This document shows, one piece after another, positions 46,944 to 55,842 of a stretch of DNA of 64,000 nt. The stretch's first letter is position 1. Each line of letters starts with the position of its first letter. The notes below the pieces were generated by a model. That model saw only the letters and a program-made list of their open reading frames with translations. It was not told the origin of the DNA and did no database searches. Both the position numbers and the translations under genes were made by a program. Source of the DNA: Myxococcus virescens. GTDB lineage: Bacteria; Myxococcota; Myxococcia; Myxococcales; Myxococcaceae. The DNA lies in assembly GCF_900101905.1 (NCBI RefSeq), contig NZ_FNAJ01000002.1, positions 434,001 through 498,000 on the forward strand, written 5' to 3'.

Positions 46944-47864
46944 ATGAAGACTCACACCGAAGAAACGATGCACACGAAGGCCAGCAAGCAGGGCCTGTGG
47001 GTGCTGGCCGCCGTGGCGATGGCGCTGGCCCTGTTGGTGAATTGTGGTTCGTCTGATGAAGACCCCACCCCAGTGCCCGACGCCGGACAGACAGACTCCG
47101 GGACGAACCCGACGCCGGACTCTGGAACGGAGCCCGAGCCGGACGCGGGCACGGAGCCCGAGCCGGATGCGGGCACGGAGCCCGAGGCGGACGCGGGAAC
47201 GGAGCCGCTGTGCCAGAGCGACGTGCCCTGCAGCGAGCAGAGCATCGATCGGCTGAACCTGCTCACGACGCCGTCGACGACGGCGATGTTCGAGGAGGAG
47301 GCACCGGCGGGCGAGTTCCGTTCGTACATCGATGCCCGCGCGGGTGGCCTCACGGTGAACCAGTCCTACACCTACGCTCGCTTCACGCCCGAGGGCCTGT
47401 CCCGGGTCAACATCGACGACCAGACGTCGCTGGGCGACCACGGTTGGGACATCGCGTTCCGTCGCTACTACATCCGGCTGAACGGCGGCACGTCCGGCCC
47501 GTCCTGCATTGGCGTGGCGCGGCTGCCCACGGGTACCCGCTTCGAGACCGTGACGTCCGTGCCGGCGGACCTGACCTTCCAGTCCGACGCCTGGTACACC
47601 GAAACGTGTGAGTTCATCCCGGACAACTCGGGGCTCTCCGGGCCGACGATGGCGCTGAGCAGCTTCTGGTCCTACGAGGGCTGCGTGAAGATGTCGGGGG
47701 ATGTCTTCATCATCCGACTGGCGGACGGGCGCCACGTGAAGTTCGAGGTGACGTCCTACTATGAGCTGGCCGTGCAGGAGCATTGCAACGCGACGAACGA
47801 GCTGCCGTCGGGGACGCCGAGCGGCTCGGGGCAGCTCCGCGTGAAGTGGGCCTTCCTGCCATGA
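46944..47864 (+). CDS. HmuY-family haem-binding lipoprotein
   Basis: A 306-residue protein. ATG 46944 is favoured over ATG 46968 because GGGAGAGGG precedes it. Lipobox LLVNCGSSDED. A linker of about 45 residues repeats TEPEPDAG. The folded part (ARFTPEGLSRVN, WDIAFRRYYIRLNGG, ASSFW-like LSSFWSYEGCVKM, RLADGRHVKFEVTSYY) has the HmuY pattern. HmuY proteins capture haem at the cell surface. The stop overlaps the metalloprotease ATG (ATGA), and a Fur-box-like site lies 106 bp upstream. Confidence 0.85.
   Translation: MKTHTEETMHTKASKQGLWVLAAVAMALALLVNCGSSDEDPTPVPDAGQTDSGTNPTPDSGTEPEPDAGTEPEPDAGTEPEADAGTEPLCQSDVPCSEQSIDRLNLLTTPSTTAMFEEEAPAGEFRSYIDARAGGLTVNQSYTYARFTPEGLSRVNIDDQTSLGDHGWDIAFRRYYIRLNGGTSGPSCIGVARLPTGTRFETVTSVPADLTFQSDAWYTETCEFIPDNSGLSGPTMALSSFWSYEGCVKMSGDVFIIRLADGRHVKFEVTSYYELAVQEHCNATNELPSGTPSGSGQLRVKWAFLP
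47127..47198 (+). repeat. Three 24-bp tandem repeats in the HmuY linker
   Basis: Units 47127-47150, 47151-47174 and 47175-47198 each encode TEPEPDAG (TEPEADAG in the third), starting ACGGAGCCCGAG. A slippage-prone linker of variable length between membrane anchor and domain. Confidence 0.75.
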
Positions 47865-49447
47865 AGCTCCGGGCGCTGCTCCTGCTCATCCCTTTCGGGT
47901 GTGGACCCGTCCAGCAGGCTTCGCGCGAACCGCACGAACGGCACGATTCGTTCGTGACGTGGGAAGCGGGACTGCAAGCGGGAGCGCGCCCCACCTCGCC
48001 CTCGGCGATGCCGCCGCGCTTCGACGAGGGCGAGGCGGTGGAATCGGTCGTGTCCCCTGGGGGACTCTTCCGCATCCACTTCTCCCGTTCGGGTTCCAAC
48101 GCCGTACCGGCGGCGGACGCGGACGGGAGTGGTGTTCCGGACGCGGTGGAGACCGTCGCGTCCGCGTATGACCGCGTCGCCGCCTTCTATGAAGAGTTGG
48201 GCTTCCGGCTGCCGCCGGATGACGGCTGGGTGGGGAGCGACAACGGCGGCGACGGCCGCTTCGATGTGTACCTGGTGGACTTCGGTGGCATCGCGGACGG
48301 GGCCTTCCGGCTGGACGGCTGTCTGGAGGCATCGTCGCGCTGCACCGGGCACATGCTCCAGGAGAACGACTTCGCGGGCTACAACTACCCGTCCCATGAC
48401 GAGGCCGTGGACATCCTCGCCAGCCACGAGTTCTTCCACGCGGTGCAGGCGGCCTATCACCCGGGCCTGGGCAGCGTGGCATCGGAGGGCACCGCGGTCT
48501 GGGCCAGTGAGCGCTACCGGCCCGCGCTGGATGACCTGGAGCGATTCACCGCCGCGTACCTGTCGCGTCCGGACCGCACCCTGGTGCTGGACCCGGAAGG
48601 GCCGGCGGTGTCCTTCAGCTATGGCACGAGCATCTACTTCCAGTTCCTGGGCGAGCGCTTCGGGGATGGGGTGGTGCGCTCGCTGTGGGAGGAAAGCGTC
48701 GTGACGCCGTCGGTCCGCTGGCCGGTGCTGGTGGAGACGGCGCTACAGCGCGACTGGGGCGCTGACTTCGACACCGCCTTCGCGGAGTTCGCCCTGTGGA
48801 ACCTGGCCACCGGACCGCGCCGGGCACAGGGCGCGGGTTATGAGAACGGTGAGGGCTATGCGCCGCTGTCCGTCGCGCCACGCACGCTGCCAGTGACGGA
48901 GCCGTCCGTGCGGGTGGCGGCCGCGTCGACGCGCTACTTCGAGGTGGAAGGTGGAATGTCATCTGTCACCGCCTCCTTCGAGCCCACCGAGGGCGAGGAC
49001 GCTCCCGCCATCCACCTGCTGGTGGCCGCGGTGACGCCGACGCAGGTGCTGCGCGTCGCACGTGCGGACGGCGTGGGGACCCTGTCCGCTCACGTGGACG
49101 CCGAGGACGCCACGCACGTCATCGTCGCCGTGGTGGACGGACGGCGCGAAGGCCTGGGCCGCTATGGGCGGCTGTGCATCTCCGGGGAGGACTCCGGCGC
49201 GCCCTGCGCCGCCGTGCCACCGCCCGACCCGGACGGTGGGGTCGAACTGGACGGGGGCGTGGGCGGTGAGCCGGATGGCGGCGTCGACGCAGGTCCAGGA
49301 GGAGACCTGGACGGTGGTGCCGACGCGGGTGTGCCAGGTGAACCCCCGCCTCCGCCTCCGCGTGACGAGGGTGGCTGTTCGTCGGCACCGGGCGGGCTGA
49401 CGTGGGCGCTGCTCCTGTTCCTGGTGGCGGCCTTCATCCGGCGTTGA
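47861..49447 (+). CDS. MXAN_6640-type putative metalloprotease with lipobox and MYXO-CTERM tail
   Basis: A 528-residue protein starting in the ATGA overlap with hmuY. Signal with lipobox-like LIPFGCGPV. Then HFSRSGSNAVPAADADGSGVPDAVE, FDVYLVDFGG and LASHEFFHAVQAAY, the HExxH zinc site, with SEGTAVWASERY downstream as the third-ligand region. The matrix of this family is the MXAN_6640 group. The C-terminus is a Gly/Asp/Pro linker, then GGCSSAPG, a hydrophobic helix and RR, a MYXO-CTERM tail. It likely degrades proteins at the cell surface. Confidence 0.82.
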   Translation: MKLRALLLLIPFGCGPVQQASREPHERHDSFVTWEAGLQAGARPTSPSAMPPRFDEGEAVESVVSPGGLFRIHFSRSGSNAVPAADADGSGVPDAVETVASAYDRVAAFYEELGFRLPPDDGWVGSDNGGDGRFDVYLVDFGGIADGAFRLDGCLEASSRCTGHMLQENDFAGYNYPSHDEAVDILASHEFFHAVQAAYHPGLGSVASEGTAVWASERYRPALDDLERFTAAYLSRPDRTLVLDPEGPAVSFSYGTSIYFQFLGERFGDGVVRSLWEESVVTPSVRWPVLVETALQRDWGADFDTAFAEFALWNLATGPRRAQGAGYENGEGYAPLSVAPRTLPVTEPSVRVAAASTRYFEVEGGMSSVTASFEPTEGEDAPAIHLLVAAVTPTQVLRVARADGVGTLSAHVDAEDATHVIVAVVDGRREGLGRYGRLCISGEDSGAPCAAVPPPDPDGGVELDGGVGGEPDGGVDAGPGGDLDGGADAGVPGEPPPPPPRDEGGCSSAPGGLTWALLLFLVAAFIRR

Positions 49448-49686
49448 GCAAGGTGCGTTCAACGCTTGTGTATGGAGCGGGACGGATTTCTTCGACGCCA
49501 CCGCCCAGGGGATTGCCGACACGTGTTGTTGATGCGCCGGCCGCGACGGCCGTGTGCGTCATCCGCGTGACAATCGGACAGGCGAGGTGCGTGCGGGAGA
49601 CGGAAGCGGGAACATCCCGTATCGCGTTGGACGCTATCTCCGATTAAGCGTCAAGTCTCCACCGACGCGAATGACCCGGGAACGCC

Positions 49687-50769
49687 ATGCTCAGTGCCTC
49701 AGGCCAGGACCGCTCGCCCTCCATCCGTGCCGTGGGGCGGGCACTCCCGCCGCACTACGCCAGTCAGGAGCAGCTCATCGCCGCGTTCCGCGAGCTGTGG
49801 GCCACGCGCCACTTCAACCTGGAGCGGCTGGAGGACCTGCACCGCGCCGTCCAGGTGGGAGGACGGCATCTGGCGTTGCCCCTGGAGGCGTATCCGCCGC
49901 TGCTGACATTCCAACAGCGCAATGACGCCTGGATTCGCTCGGCCACGGAGCTGGGCGAAACGGTGGTGCGCAAGGCCTTGGACGCGGCGGAGCTCACGCC
50001 CGGGGAGGTGGACCACGTCTTCTTCGTCACCGTGACGGGCATCGCCACGCCGAGCATCGACGCGCGGCTGGCCAACCGCATGCGCTTCCGGGAGGACTTC
50101 AAGCGCACGCCGCTCTTCGGTCTGGGATGCGTGGCGGGCGCGGCGGGCGTGGCCCGGGCGGCGGACTACCTGCGCGGCTTTCCGGAGCACACAGCGGTCG
50201 TCATCGCCGTGGAGTTGTGTTCGCTCACGTTGCAGCGCGAGGACCTGTCCATTCCGAACATCATCGCGTCCGGCCTCTTCGGCGACGGCGCGGCGTGCGC
50301 GGTGCTCCGAGGCGCGGCGGCCCCGGGTGCGCGAGGGCCGCGGGTGGTGGCGTCGCGCTCCGTGTTCTACCCGGACACCGAGCGCATCATGGGCTGGGAC
50401 GTGGTGGACACCGGCTTCAAGGTGGTGCTGTCCGCGAAGGTGCCGGGGCTCGTGAAGGACCACATCCGGGGCAACGTGGATGGCTTCCTCGCGCAGCATG
50501 GACTGAAGCGCGGGGACATCCGGCACTGGGTGGCGCACACCGGCGGGCCCAAGGTGCTGGAGGCCTTCGAGGAGGCGCTGGAGTTGGCGCCCTCGACGCT
50601 GGAGCGCTCGTGGGCCTCCCTACGAGAGGTGGGCAATCTCTCCTCCGCGTCGGTGCTCTTCGTGCTCGGAGAGACGCTGGAGTCCGTCCGCGCGCAGCCG
50701 GGGGAGTGGGGCGTGATGATGGCCATGGGGCCGGGCTTCGGCGCGGAGCTGGTGCTGCTGCGATGGTGA
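49687..50769 (+). CDS. Type III polyketide synthase
   Basis: A 360-residue chalcone-synthase-fold enzyme of usual length. Catalytic Cys in FGLGCVAGAAG, His in VAHTGGPKV, Asn in GNLSSASV. GWDVVDTGFKVVLS and the C-terminal MGPGFGAELVLL are family hallmarks. It condenses malonyl units on an acyl starter to make a resorcinol, pyrone or similar ring. First gene of a five-gene cluster; starter supply is probably from the ACP and acyl-AMP ligase encoded nearby. Confidence 0.93.
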   Translation: MLSASGQDRSPSIRAVGRALPPHYASQEQLIAAFRELWATRHFNLERLEDLHRAVQVGGRHLALPLEAYPPLLTFQQRNDAWIRSATELGETVVRKALDAAELTPGEVDHVFFVTVTGIATPSIDARLANRMRFREDFKRTPLFGLGCVAGAAGVARAADYLRGFPEHTAVVIAVELCSLTLQREDLSIPNIIASGLFGDGAACAVLRGAAAPGARGPRVVASRSVFYPDTERIMGWDVVDTGFKVVLSAKVPGLVKDHIRGNVDGFLAQHGLKRGDIRHWVAHTGGPKVLEAFEEALELAPSTLERSWASLREVGNLSSASVLFVLGETLESVRAQPGEWGVMMAMGPGFGAELVLLRW

Positions 50770-51338
50770 CCTCCCCACACGCCCTCTTCCTGGGCTTCAT
50801 GGCCGCGCTCGTCGTGGAGCGGCTGATGGAGCTGGTGCTCTCCAAGCGCAACGCCGCCCGGGCCTTCGCGCGCGGTGGGGTGGAGACGGGGCAGCGGCAC
50901 TACCGCTTCATGGTGGTGTTCCACACGCTGTTCCTGGTGGCGTGCGTGGCGGAGGTGTTCCTGCTGCGGCGCGGCTTCCCGGGCGCGTGGGGCTGGGCGG
51001 CGCTGGTGGGCGCGGTGCTGGCGCAGGGGCTGCGGTACTGGGCCATCGCCACGTTGGGCGACCGGTGGAACTCGCGCATCATCGTGGTACCGGGGCTGGC
51101 GCCGGTGACGGGCGGGCCCTATCGCTTCCTGCGCCATCCCAACTATGTCGCGGTGGTGTTGGAACTGGCGTGCGTGCCGCTCATCCACGGTGCATGGTGG
51201 ACGGCGCTGGTCTTCTCAGTGGGCAATGCGGCGCTGCTCTACGTGCGAATCCGCGCGGAAGAGGCGGCGCTGGGTGATGTGTACGCGCAGGCGTTCTCCC
51301 ATCGCCCTCGTTTCATTCCGGAGGTGCCACGTGGCTGA
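50763..51338 (+). CDS. ICMT-family (isoprenylcysteine carboxyl methyltransferase-like) membrane methyltransferase
   Basis: A 191-residue protein whose ATG at 50763 overlaps the PKS gene by 7 bp. Four to five membrane helices. ICMT features near the end: LGDRWNSRIIVVPG, GPYRFLRHPNYVAVVLE, and IRAEEAALGDVYAQAF. Homologous enzymes beside type III PKS genes (SrsB, BpsB) methylate phenolic or pyrone lipids, the likely role here. Confidence 0.88.
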   Translation: MVTSPHALFLGFMAALVVERLMELVLSKRNAARAFARGGVETGQRHYRFMVVFHTLFLVACVAEVFLLRRGFPGAWGWAALVGAVLAQGLRYWAIATLGDRWNSRIIVVPGLAPVTGGPYRFLRHPNYVAVVLELACVPLIHGAWWTALVFSVGNAALLYVRIRAEEAALGDVYAQAFSHRPRFIPEVPRG

Positions 51339-51612
51339 ACGCGAACTGGAGGTCATGACGGAGATTCATCGCATCGTCACCGAGGAGCTGGAGTGGAAGG
51401 GCGCGGTGGAGCCCTCGCAGGACCTGGTGCGTGACCTCCAGTTGGACAGCCTGGGCCTCACGGTGCTGGCGGTGGGGCTGGAGAACCGCTTCCGCATCCG
51501 CCTGTCCGAAGAGGACGCGCAGGGCGTGCGCACGGTGGGAGACCTGGCGAAGCTGGTGGCGCAGCGGGTCGCGGCTCCGGTGGAACCCAGGCGGGAGGAG
51601 GCCCTGCCGTGA
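51331..51612 (+). CDS. Acyl carrier protein
   Basis: A 93-residue protein from GTG 51331 with GGAGG upstream; ATG 51355 is an alternative. The 4'-phosphopantetheine Ser lies in LQLDSLGLTVLAVGLENRF. A typical helix-rich ACP follows. It overlaps the ICMT gene by 8 bp and the ligase gene by GTGA. It probably accepts the acyl group activated by that ligase and passes it to the PKS. Confidence 0.9.
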   Translation: MAERELEVMTEIHRIVTEELEWKGAVEPSQDLVRDLQLDSLGLTVLAVGLENRFRIRLSEEDAQGVRTVGDLAKLVAQRVAAPVEPRREEALP

Positions 51613-53387
51613 AGGATGCTGGCTCGCGACTGGTGGGCCCGGCGTTGCCTCCGCCCAGGCATCTGACGGTGAACGCGGCGCTCGCGGACACCGGGCGCAC
51701 GTCGCCGCTGGGGCTCACCTTCGTGGACGCGGCCGAGCGCGAGGTGGCCATGCCCTGGGCGGACGTGTACCGCCGGGCGAAGCGCACCGCCGCGGGGCTG
51801 GCCCGGCTGGGCGTGAGCGAGGGGGACCGGGTGGCGTTGCTGCTGCCCACGTCGCCGGCCTTCATGGACGCCTTCTTCGGCACGTTGCTCGCGGGCGCGG
51901 TGCCGGTGCCGCTGTACCCGCCGGTACGGCTGGGGCGACTGGAGGAGTACCACCGCGCGACCTCGCGGATGCTCCACGTGACGGGCTCGGTGATGGTCTT
52001 GACGGACGCTCGCGTGCGCCTGCTGCTGGGGCCCAGCGTGGAGCGCGCGCGCCCCCGGCTGGGGTGCTACACGGTGGACGAGGTGTCCCGGGGGGATGAG
52101 GTGCTGGAGGTCCCGGTGCGGCCGGCCGCGCTGGGGCTCATCCAGTTCTCGTCCGGTTCCACGGTGGATCCGAAGCCCGTGACGCTGACGCACGAAGCCC
52201 TGCTGGCGCAGGTCGCGGCGCTGGAGATGGCGATGCCGCTGGGGGCGGGGGTGCCCCGGGTGGGCGTGAGCTGGCTGCCGCTGTACCACGACATGGGGCT
52301 CATCGGCTGTCTGCTGTCCGCGCTGTACTACCCGGGGAGCCTGGTGCTGATTCCCCCCGAAGCCTTCCTCGCACGGCCCGCGTTGTGGCTCCGCGCGCTG
52401 TCTCGCCACCGGGGCTACATCTCTCCCGCGCCCAACTTCGCCTATGGCCTGTGTTTGAAGCGGGTGAAGGACGCGGAGCTGGACGGGGTGGACCTGTCGT
52501 CGTGGCGGCACGCGCTCAACGGCGCGGAGCCGGTGTCCGTGGACACGCTGCGCCGCTTCTCGGTGCGTTTCGAGCGGTGGGGCTTCTCCGCGCGGGCGTT
52601 GCGGCCGGTGTACGGGCTGTCCGAGGCGTCGCTCGCCGTCACCTTCCCGCCGGAAGGGCGGGGGCCGCGCGCGCTGGGCGTGGACGCGGGGCTGCTGGCC
52701 CGGGAGGGCCGGGTGGCGGAGGGCTCGCGTGAGTTGGTGAGCGTGGGCATGCCCGTGGCGGGCTTCGAGGTGGAGGTGCGCGGCGAGACGGGCGAGGCGC
52801 TGGCGGAGCGGTGCGTGGGCCGGGTCTTCGCGCGGGGGCCGTCCTTGATGGCCGGCTACTTCGCGGATGCGCAGGCCACGGACCGGACGCTGACGCGGGA
52901 CGGGTGGCTGGACACGGGCGACCTGGGCTTCATCGCGGAGGGTGAGCTGTTCCTCACGGGCCGGGCGAAGGACGTGGTCATCATCCGAGGCGCGAACCAC
53001 GCGCCGCAGGCGTTCGAGGAGCCGCTGCAGAGCGTGGCGGGCGTGCGCGCGGGCTGCGCGGTGGCGCTGGGCTTCACGCCCGAAGGGGGCGAGGACGAGG
53101 CGCTGCTCATCCTCGCGGAGCGTTCGGGGCAGGAGGCGGACGACGTGGTCGAGGAGCGCATCCGCGCGGCGGTGGTGGAGACCACGGGCGTGCGGCCTCA
53201 CACCGTGCGGATGCTCGTGCCAGGAACGTTGCCGCGCACGTCCAGCGGCAAGCTGCGCCGCGCCGAGGCGCTGCGCCGCTACCTGGCCGAGGAGCTGGTG
53301 CCGCCGAAGAAGGTGGGCGCGGTGGGGCTGGCGGTGGAGATGGCTCGGAGCGCGCTGGCGATGGTCCGCGCGGAGAGCGACACGTGA
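51609..53387 (+). CDS. Fatty-acyl-AMP ligase (FAAL)
   Basis: A 592-residue adenylate-forming enzyme from GTG 51609. A3 motif LIQFSSGSTVDPKPV, then GVSWLPLYHDMGLIG and PVYGLSEASLAVTF, ending with RTSSGKLRR. The SWLPLYHDMGLIG stretch and the insertion-type N-terminus match FAALs rather than acyl-CoA ligases, so product is probably acyl-AMP passed to the adjacent ACP. No AMP-forming thioester step to CoA is implied. Confidence 0.9.
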   Translation: MKDAGSRLVGPALPPPRHLTVNAALADTGRTSPLGLTFVDAAEREVAMPWADVYRRAKRTAAGLARLGVSEGDRVALLLPTSPAFMDAFFGTLLAGAVPVPLYPPVRLGRLEEYHRATSRMLHVTGSVMVLTDARVRLLLGPSVERARPRLGCYTVDEVSRGDEVLEVPVRPAALGLIQFSSGSTVDPKPVTLTHEALLAQVAALEMAMPLGAGVPRVGVSWLPLYHDMGLIGCLLSALYYPGSLVLIPPEAFLARPALWLRALSRHRGYISPAPNFAYGLCLKRVKDAELDGVDLSSWRHALNGAEPVSVDTLRRFSVRFERWGFSARALRPVYGLSEASLAVTFPPEGRGPRALGVDAGLLAREGRVAEGSRELVSVGMPVAGFEVEVRGETGEALAERCVGRVFARGPSLMAGYFADAQATDRTLTRDGWLDTGDLGFIAEGELFLTGRAKDVVIIRGANHAPQAFEEPLQSVAGVRAGCAVALGFTPEGGEDEALLILAERSGQEADDVVEERIRAAVVETTGVRPHTVRMLVPGTLPRTSSGKLRRAEALRRYLAEELVPPKKVGAVGLAVEMARSALAMVRAESDT

Positions 53388-53468
53388 GGCCTCAGGCCCT
53401 GGGGCCGTGCACGGCGTCAGCGTGAGGCCCGCCATCATGGGGATGCGAGTCCCGGAGGAGTCCACGCC

Positions 53469-54566
53469 GTGAAGCGGTATGACGTCGCCGTGGTGGGCGG
53501 AGGACCCGCGGGGCTGGCGGTGGCCATCACCACCACGCTGCGTGGGCTGAACACCGTGGTGCTGGAGCGCGGCACCGCGCCGGTGGACAAGGCCTGTGGC
53601 GAAGGGCTGCTGCCTCCCGGCATGGCGGTGCTGGAGCGGTTGGGCGTCCTGCCTCTGCTGGATGACCAGGGCAGCCATCCCTTCGTGGGCATCCGCTACG
53701 TCCAGGAAGATGGCAGCACGGCGGAGGGCCTGTTCCCAGGCAAGGGCGCGCTGGGCGTGCGGCGCGTGGCGCTGGCCACGGCGCTGGTGTCGCGAGCGCG
53801 CACGGTGGGCGTGGAGTTGCGCGAGCGCACGCAGGTGCTGTCCCACCAGCGGGATGGCAATGGCGTGGTGCTGCAGACGGCCGAAGGCCCGGTGGAGGCC
53901 GCCATGCTGGTGGCCGCGGACGGGCTGGCTTCACCGCTGCGCCGCGCGGAAGGTCTGGAGGTGGAGCCGACGGGACCGCGCCGTTTCGGCCTGCGACGAC
54001 ACTTCCAGGTCGCGCCGTGGACGCCCTATGTGGAGATCCACTTCGCGCATGGCGTGGAGGCCTACGTGACGCCCACGGGCGCGCGGCGCGTGGGCCTGGC
54101 CTTCCTCTGGGAGGACGGCATGGCGGAAGGGCGGGTGAGCTTCGAGACGCTGCTGGCCCGCTTCCCCAAACTATCGGAGCGGCTCGCGGGCTCGGAGTCG
54201 GACTCCCAGCCCCGCGGCGCGGGACCGCTGGCTCGGGTGTCCCGAACGCGCATCGCCGACCGCTTCGCGCTGGTGGGAGACGCGGCGGGCTACGTGGACG
54301 CCATCACCGGAGAGGGCCTGTCGTTGGCCTTCGTGTGCGCGGAGTCGCTGGGGAACCTGCTACCGGAGGCGCTCGTCCAGGGCGCCACGCGCGAAGCGCT
54401 GATGCCCTACGAGCAGTGTTTCCAGCGGGTCTTCCGCAAGTACTCCCGGTCGACAGGCGCGCTGCTCATGCTGGCGCGACGGCCCTGGCTTCGCCGTCCC
54501 GTGGTGCGGCTGCTGGGGAAGACGCCCTGGCTGTTCGAGCGCATCCTGCACGCCGTCGTGACGTGA
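53469..54566 (+). CDS. FAD-dependent oxidoreductase / hydroxylase
   Basis: A 365-residue protein from GTG 53469 with GGAGGAG upstream. Dinucleotide-binding VAVVGGGPAGLAVA at the N-terminus, GVRRVALATAL, and ALVGDAAGYVDAITGEGLSLAF, the second FAD motif. It groups with geranylgeranyl-reductase-like and PHBH-like flavoproteins. In similar clusters (SrsC) such enzymes hydroxylate phenolic lipids to quinones, the likely role. It is separated from the ligase by 81 bp. Confidence 0.87.
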   Translation: MKRYDVAVVGGGPAGLAVAITTTLRGLNTVVLERGTAPVDKACGEGLLPPGMAVLERLGVLPLLDDQGSHPFVGIRYVQEDGSTAEGLFPGKGALGVRRVALATALVSRARTVGVELRERTQVLSHQRDGNGVVLQTAEGPVEAAMLVAADGLASPLRRAEGLEVEPTGPRRFGLRRHFQVAPWTPYVEIHFAHGVEAYVTPTGARRVGLAFLWEDGMAEGRVSFETLLARFPKLSERLAGSESDSQPRGAGPLARVSRTRIADRFALVGDAAGYVDAITGEGLSLAFVCAESLGNLLPEALVQGATREALMPYEQCFQRVFRKYSRSTGALLMLARRPWLRRPVVRLLGKTPWLFERILHAVVT

Positions 54567-54773
54567 GCGCGGGGGCGGAGGGGCGCGGAGGCGTTGGCGT
54601 TCTCCTCCGCCCGTCGCCGGAGCGTGACACCCGCTGTGCGGTGGCGTCCCCAGAAGTGTGTTGCCGGTTGCCGGACGGGCGCAAACCCGGTCCACTGTCA
54701 CGCCGAGACATGGACGTCGAGCCCGGGCCGCGCGGGCGTCTTCCCAGTCCTGTCTGGAGGGAGCACCGCACCC

Positions 54774-55841
54774 ATGTCCCTGGACCGTTCTTCCCGGCCC
54801 ATGACGAAACTCCTGTCGCTGGTGCTGCTGCTGCTGTCGGCACCGTGGCTTGGGGGCTGCCTCTTCGCGGGCCCCCGTCACCAGGGCCCGGTGACGGAGC
54901 ACTTCGACGGTGAGCACTTCCAGAACCTGGAGCCCATCAAGCGCCTGAGTCCGGACGAGGTCTTCAAGGCGCTGCGCAAGGGGCCTCGCGGCCCGTGGCG
55001 GGACTACGAGGAGTTCGCTCCAGGCAAGCCGCCTCCGGAGCGCGTGGGGCCGGGACAGCTCCGGGTGACGTTCATCAACCACGCCACCGTGCTCGTCCAG
55101 GCGGACGGGCTCAACATGCTGACGGACCCCATCTATTCGGACCGTCCGAGCCCGGTGTCCTTCATCGGTCCCAAGCGCGTGCGGCCTCCGGGCATCCGTT
55201 TCGAGGACCTGCCGCCCATCGACGTGGTGGTGGTGAGTCACAACCACTACGACCACATGGACTTGCCGACGCTGCGGCGCCTGGAGGAGGCGCACCATCC
55301 GCGCTTCATCGTGGGTCTGGGCAACAAGGCGCTGCTGGACGGCGAGGGCTTCCGGCACGTGGTGGAGCTGGACTGGTGGAAGTCCACGGAGGTGGCGCCG
55401 GGCCGCACGGTGACGGCGGTGCCGGCGCAGCACCGTTCCAACCGCGGGCTCACCGACAGCGCGGCGACGCTCTGGGCGGGCTACGTCCTCGCCACGTCCG
55501 GCGGGCCGGTGTTCTTCGCCGGCGACACGGGCTTCGGTCCCCACTTCGCGATGATGGCCGAGCGCTTCGGTCCCATGCGGCTGTCGGTGCTGCCCATTGG
55601 TGCCTACCGGCCCACTGCCTTCCGTCCGGTCCACATGGGGCCGGTGGAAGCCCTCCAGGCGCACAAGGTGCTGCGCTCGGCCACGTCGGTGGCCATGCAC
55701 TACGGCACCTTCGCGCTCGCGCTGGATGGGCAGGACGAGGCGAAGTACCACCTGCTGTGGCTGCTGGCGCGCGAGCCCGTCCGGCCGCGCTTCTGGGCCC
55801 TGGGCTTCGGCGAGGGCCGCGACGTGCCCGCGCTGGACTGA
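54774..55841 (+). CDS. Metallo-beta-lactamase-fold lipoprotein (NAPE-PLD/UlaG-like)
   Basis: A 355-residue protein from ATG 54774 with GGAGGGAG upstream; ATG 54801 is a weaker alternative. Lipobox PWLGGCLFAG. Metal motif HNHYDHMD, plus FINHATVLVQADGLNMLTDP, VPAQHRSNRG, FFAGDTGFGP and MHYGTF. A phosphodiesterase-like family that includes NAPE-PLD and RomA. Its stop is separated by a single base from the stop of the convergent DoxX-like gene. Confidence 0.87.
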   Translation: MSLDRSSRPMTKLLSLVLLLLSAPWLGGCLFAGPRHQGPVTEHFDGEHFQNLEPIKRLSPDEVFKALRKGPRGPWRDYEEFAPGKPPPERVGPGQLRVTFINHATVLVQADGLNMLTDPIYSDRPSPVSFIGPKRVRPPGIRFEDLPPIDVVVVSHNHYDHMDLPTLRRLEEAHHPRFIVGLGNKALLDGEGFRHVVELDWWKSTEVAPGRTVTAVPAQHRSNRGLTDSAATLWAGYVLATSGGPVFFAGDTGFGPHFAMMAERFGPMRLSVLPIGAYRPTAFRPVHMGPVEALQAHKVLRSATSVAMHYGTFALALDGQDEAKYHLLWLLAREPVRPRFWALGFGEGRDVPALD

Positions 55842-55842
55842 G

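Noticed and set aside
47127-47198. Regular 24-bp repeats that might suggest a CRISPR array
   Set aside because: Units are directly adjacent with no spacers and encode a TEPEPDAG linker in frame.
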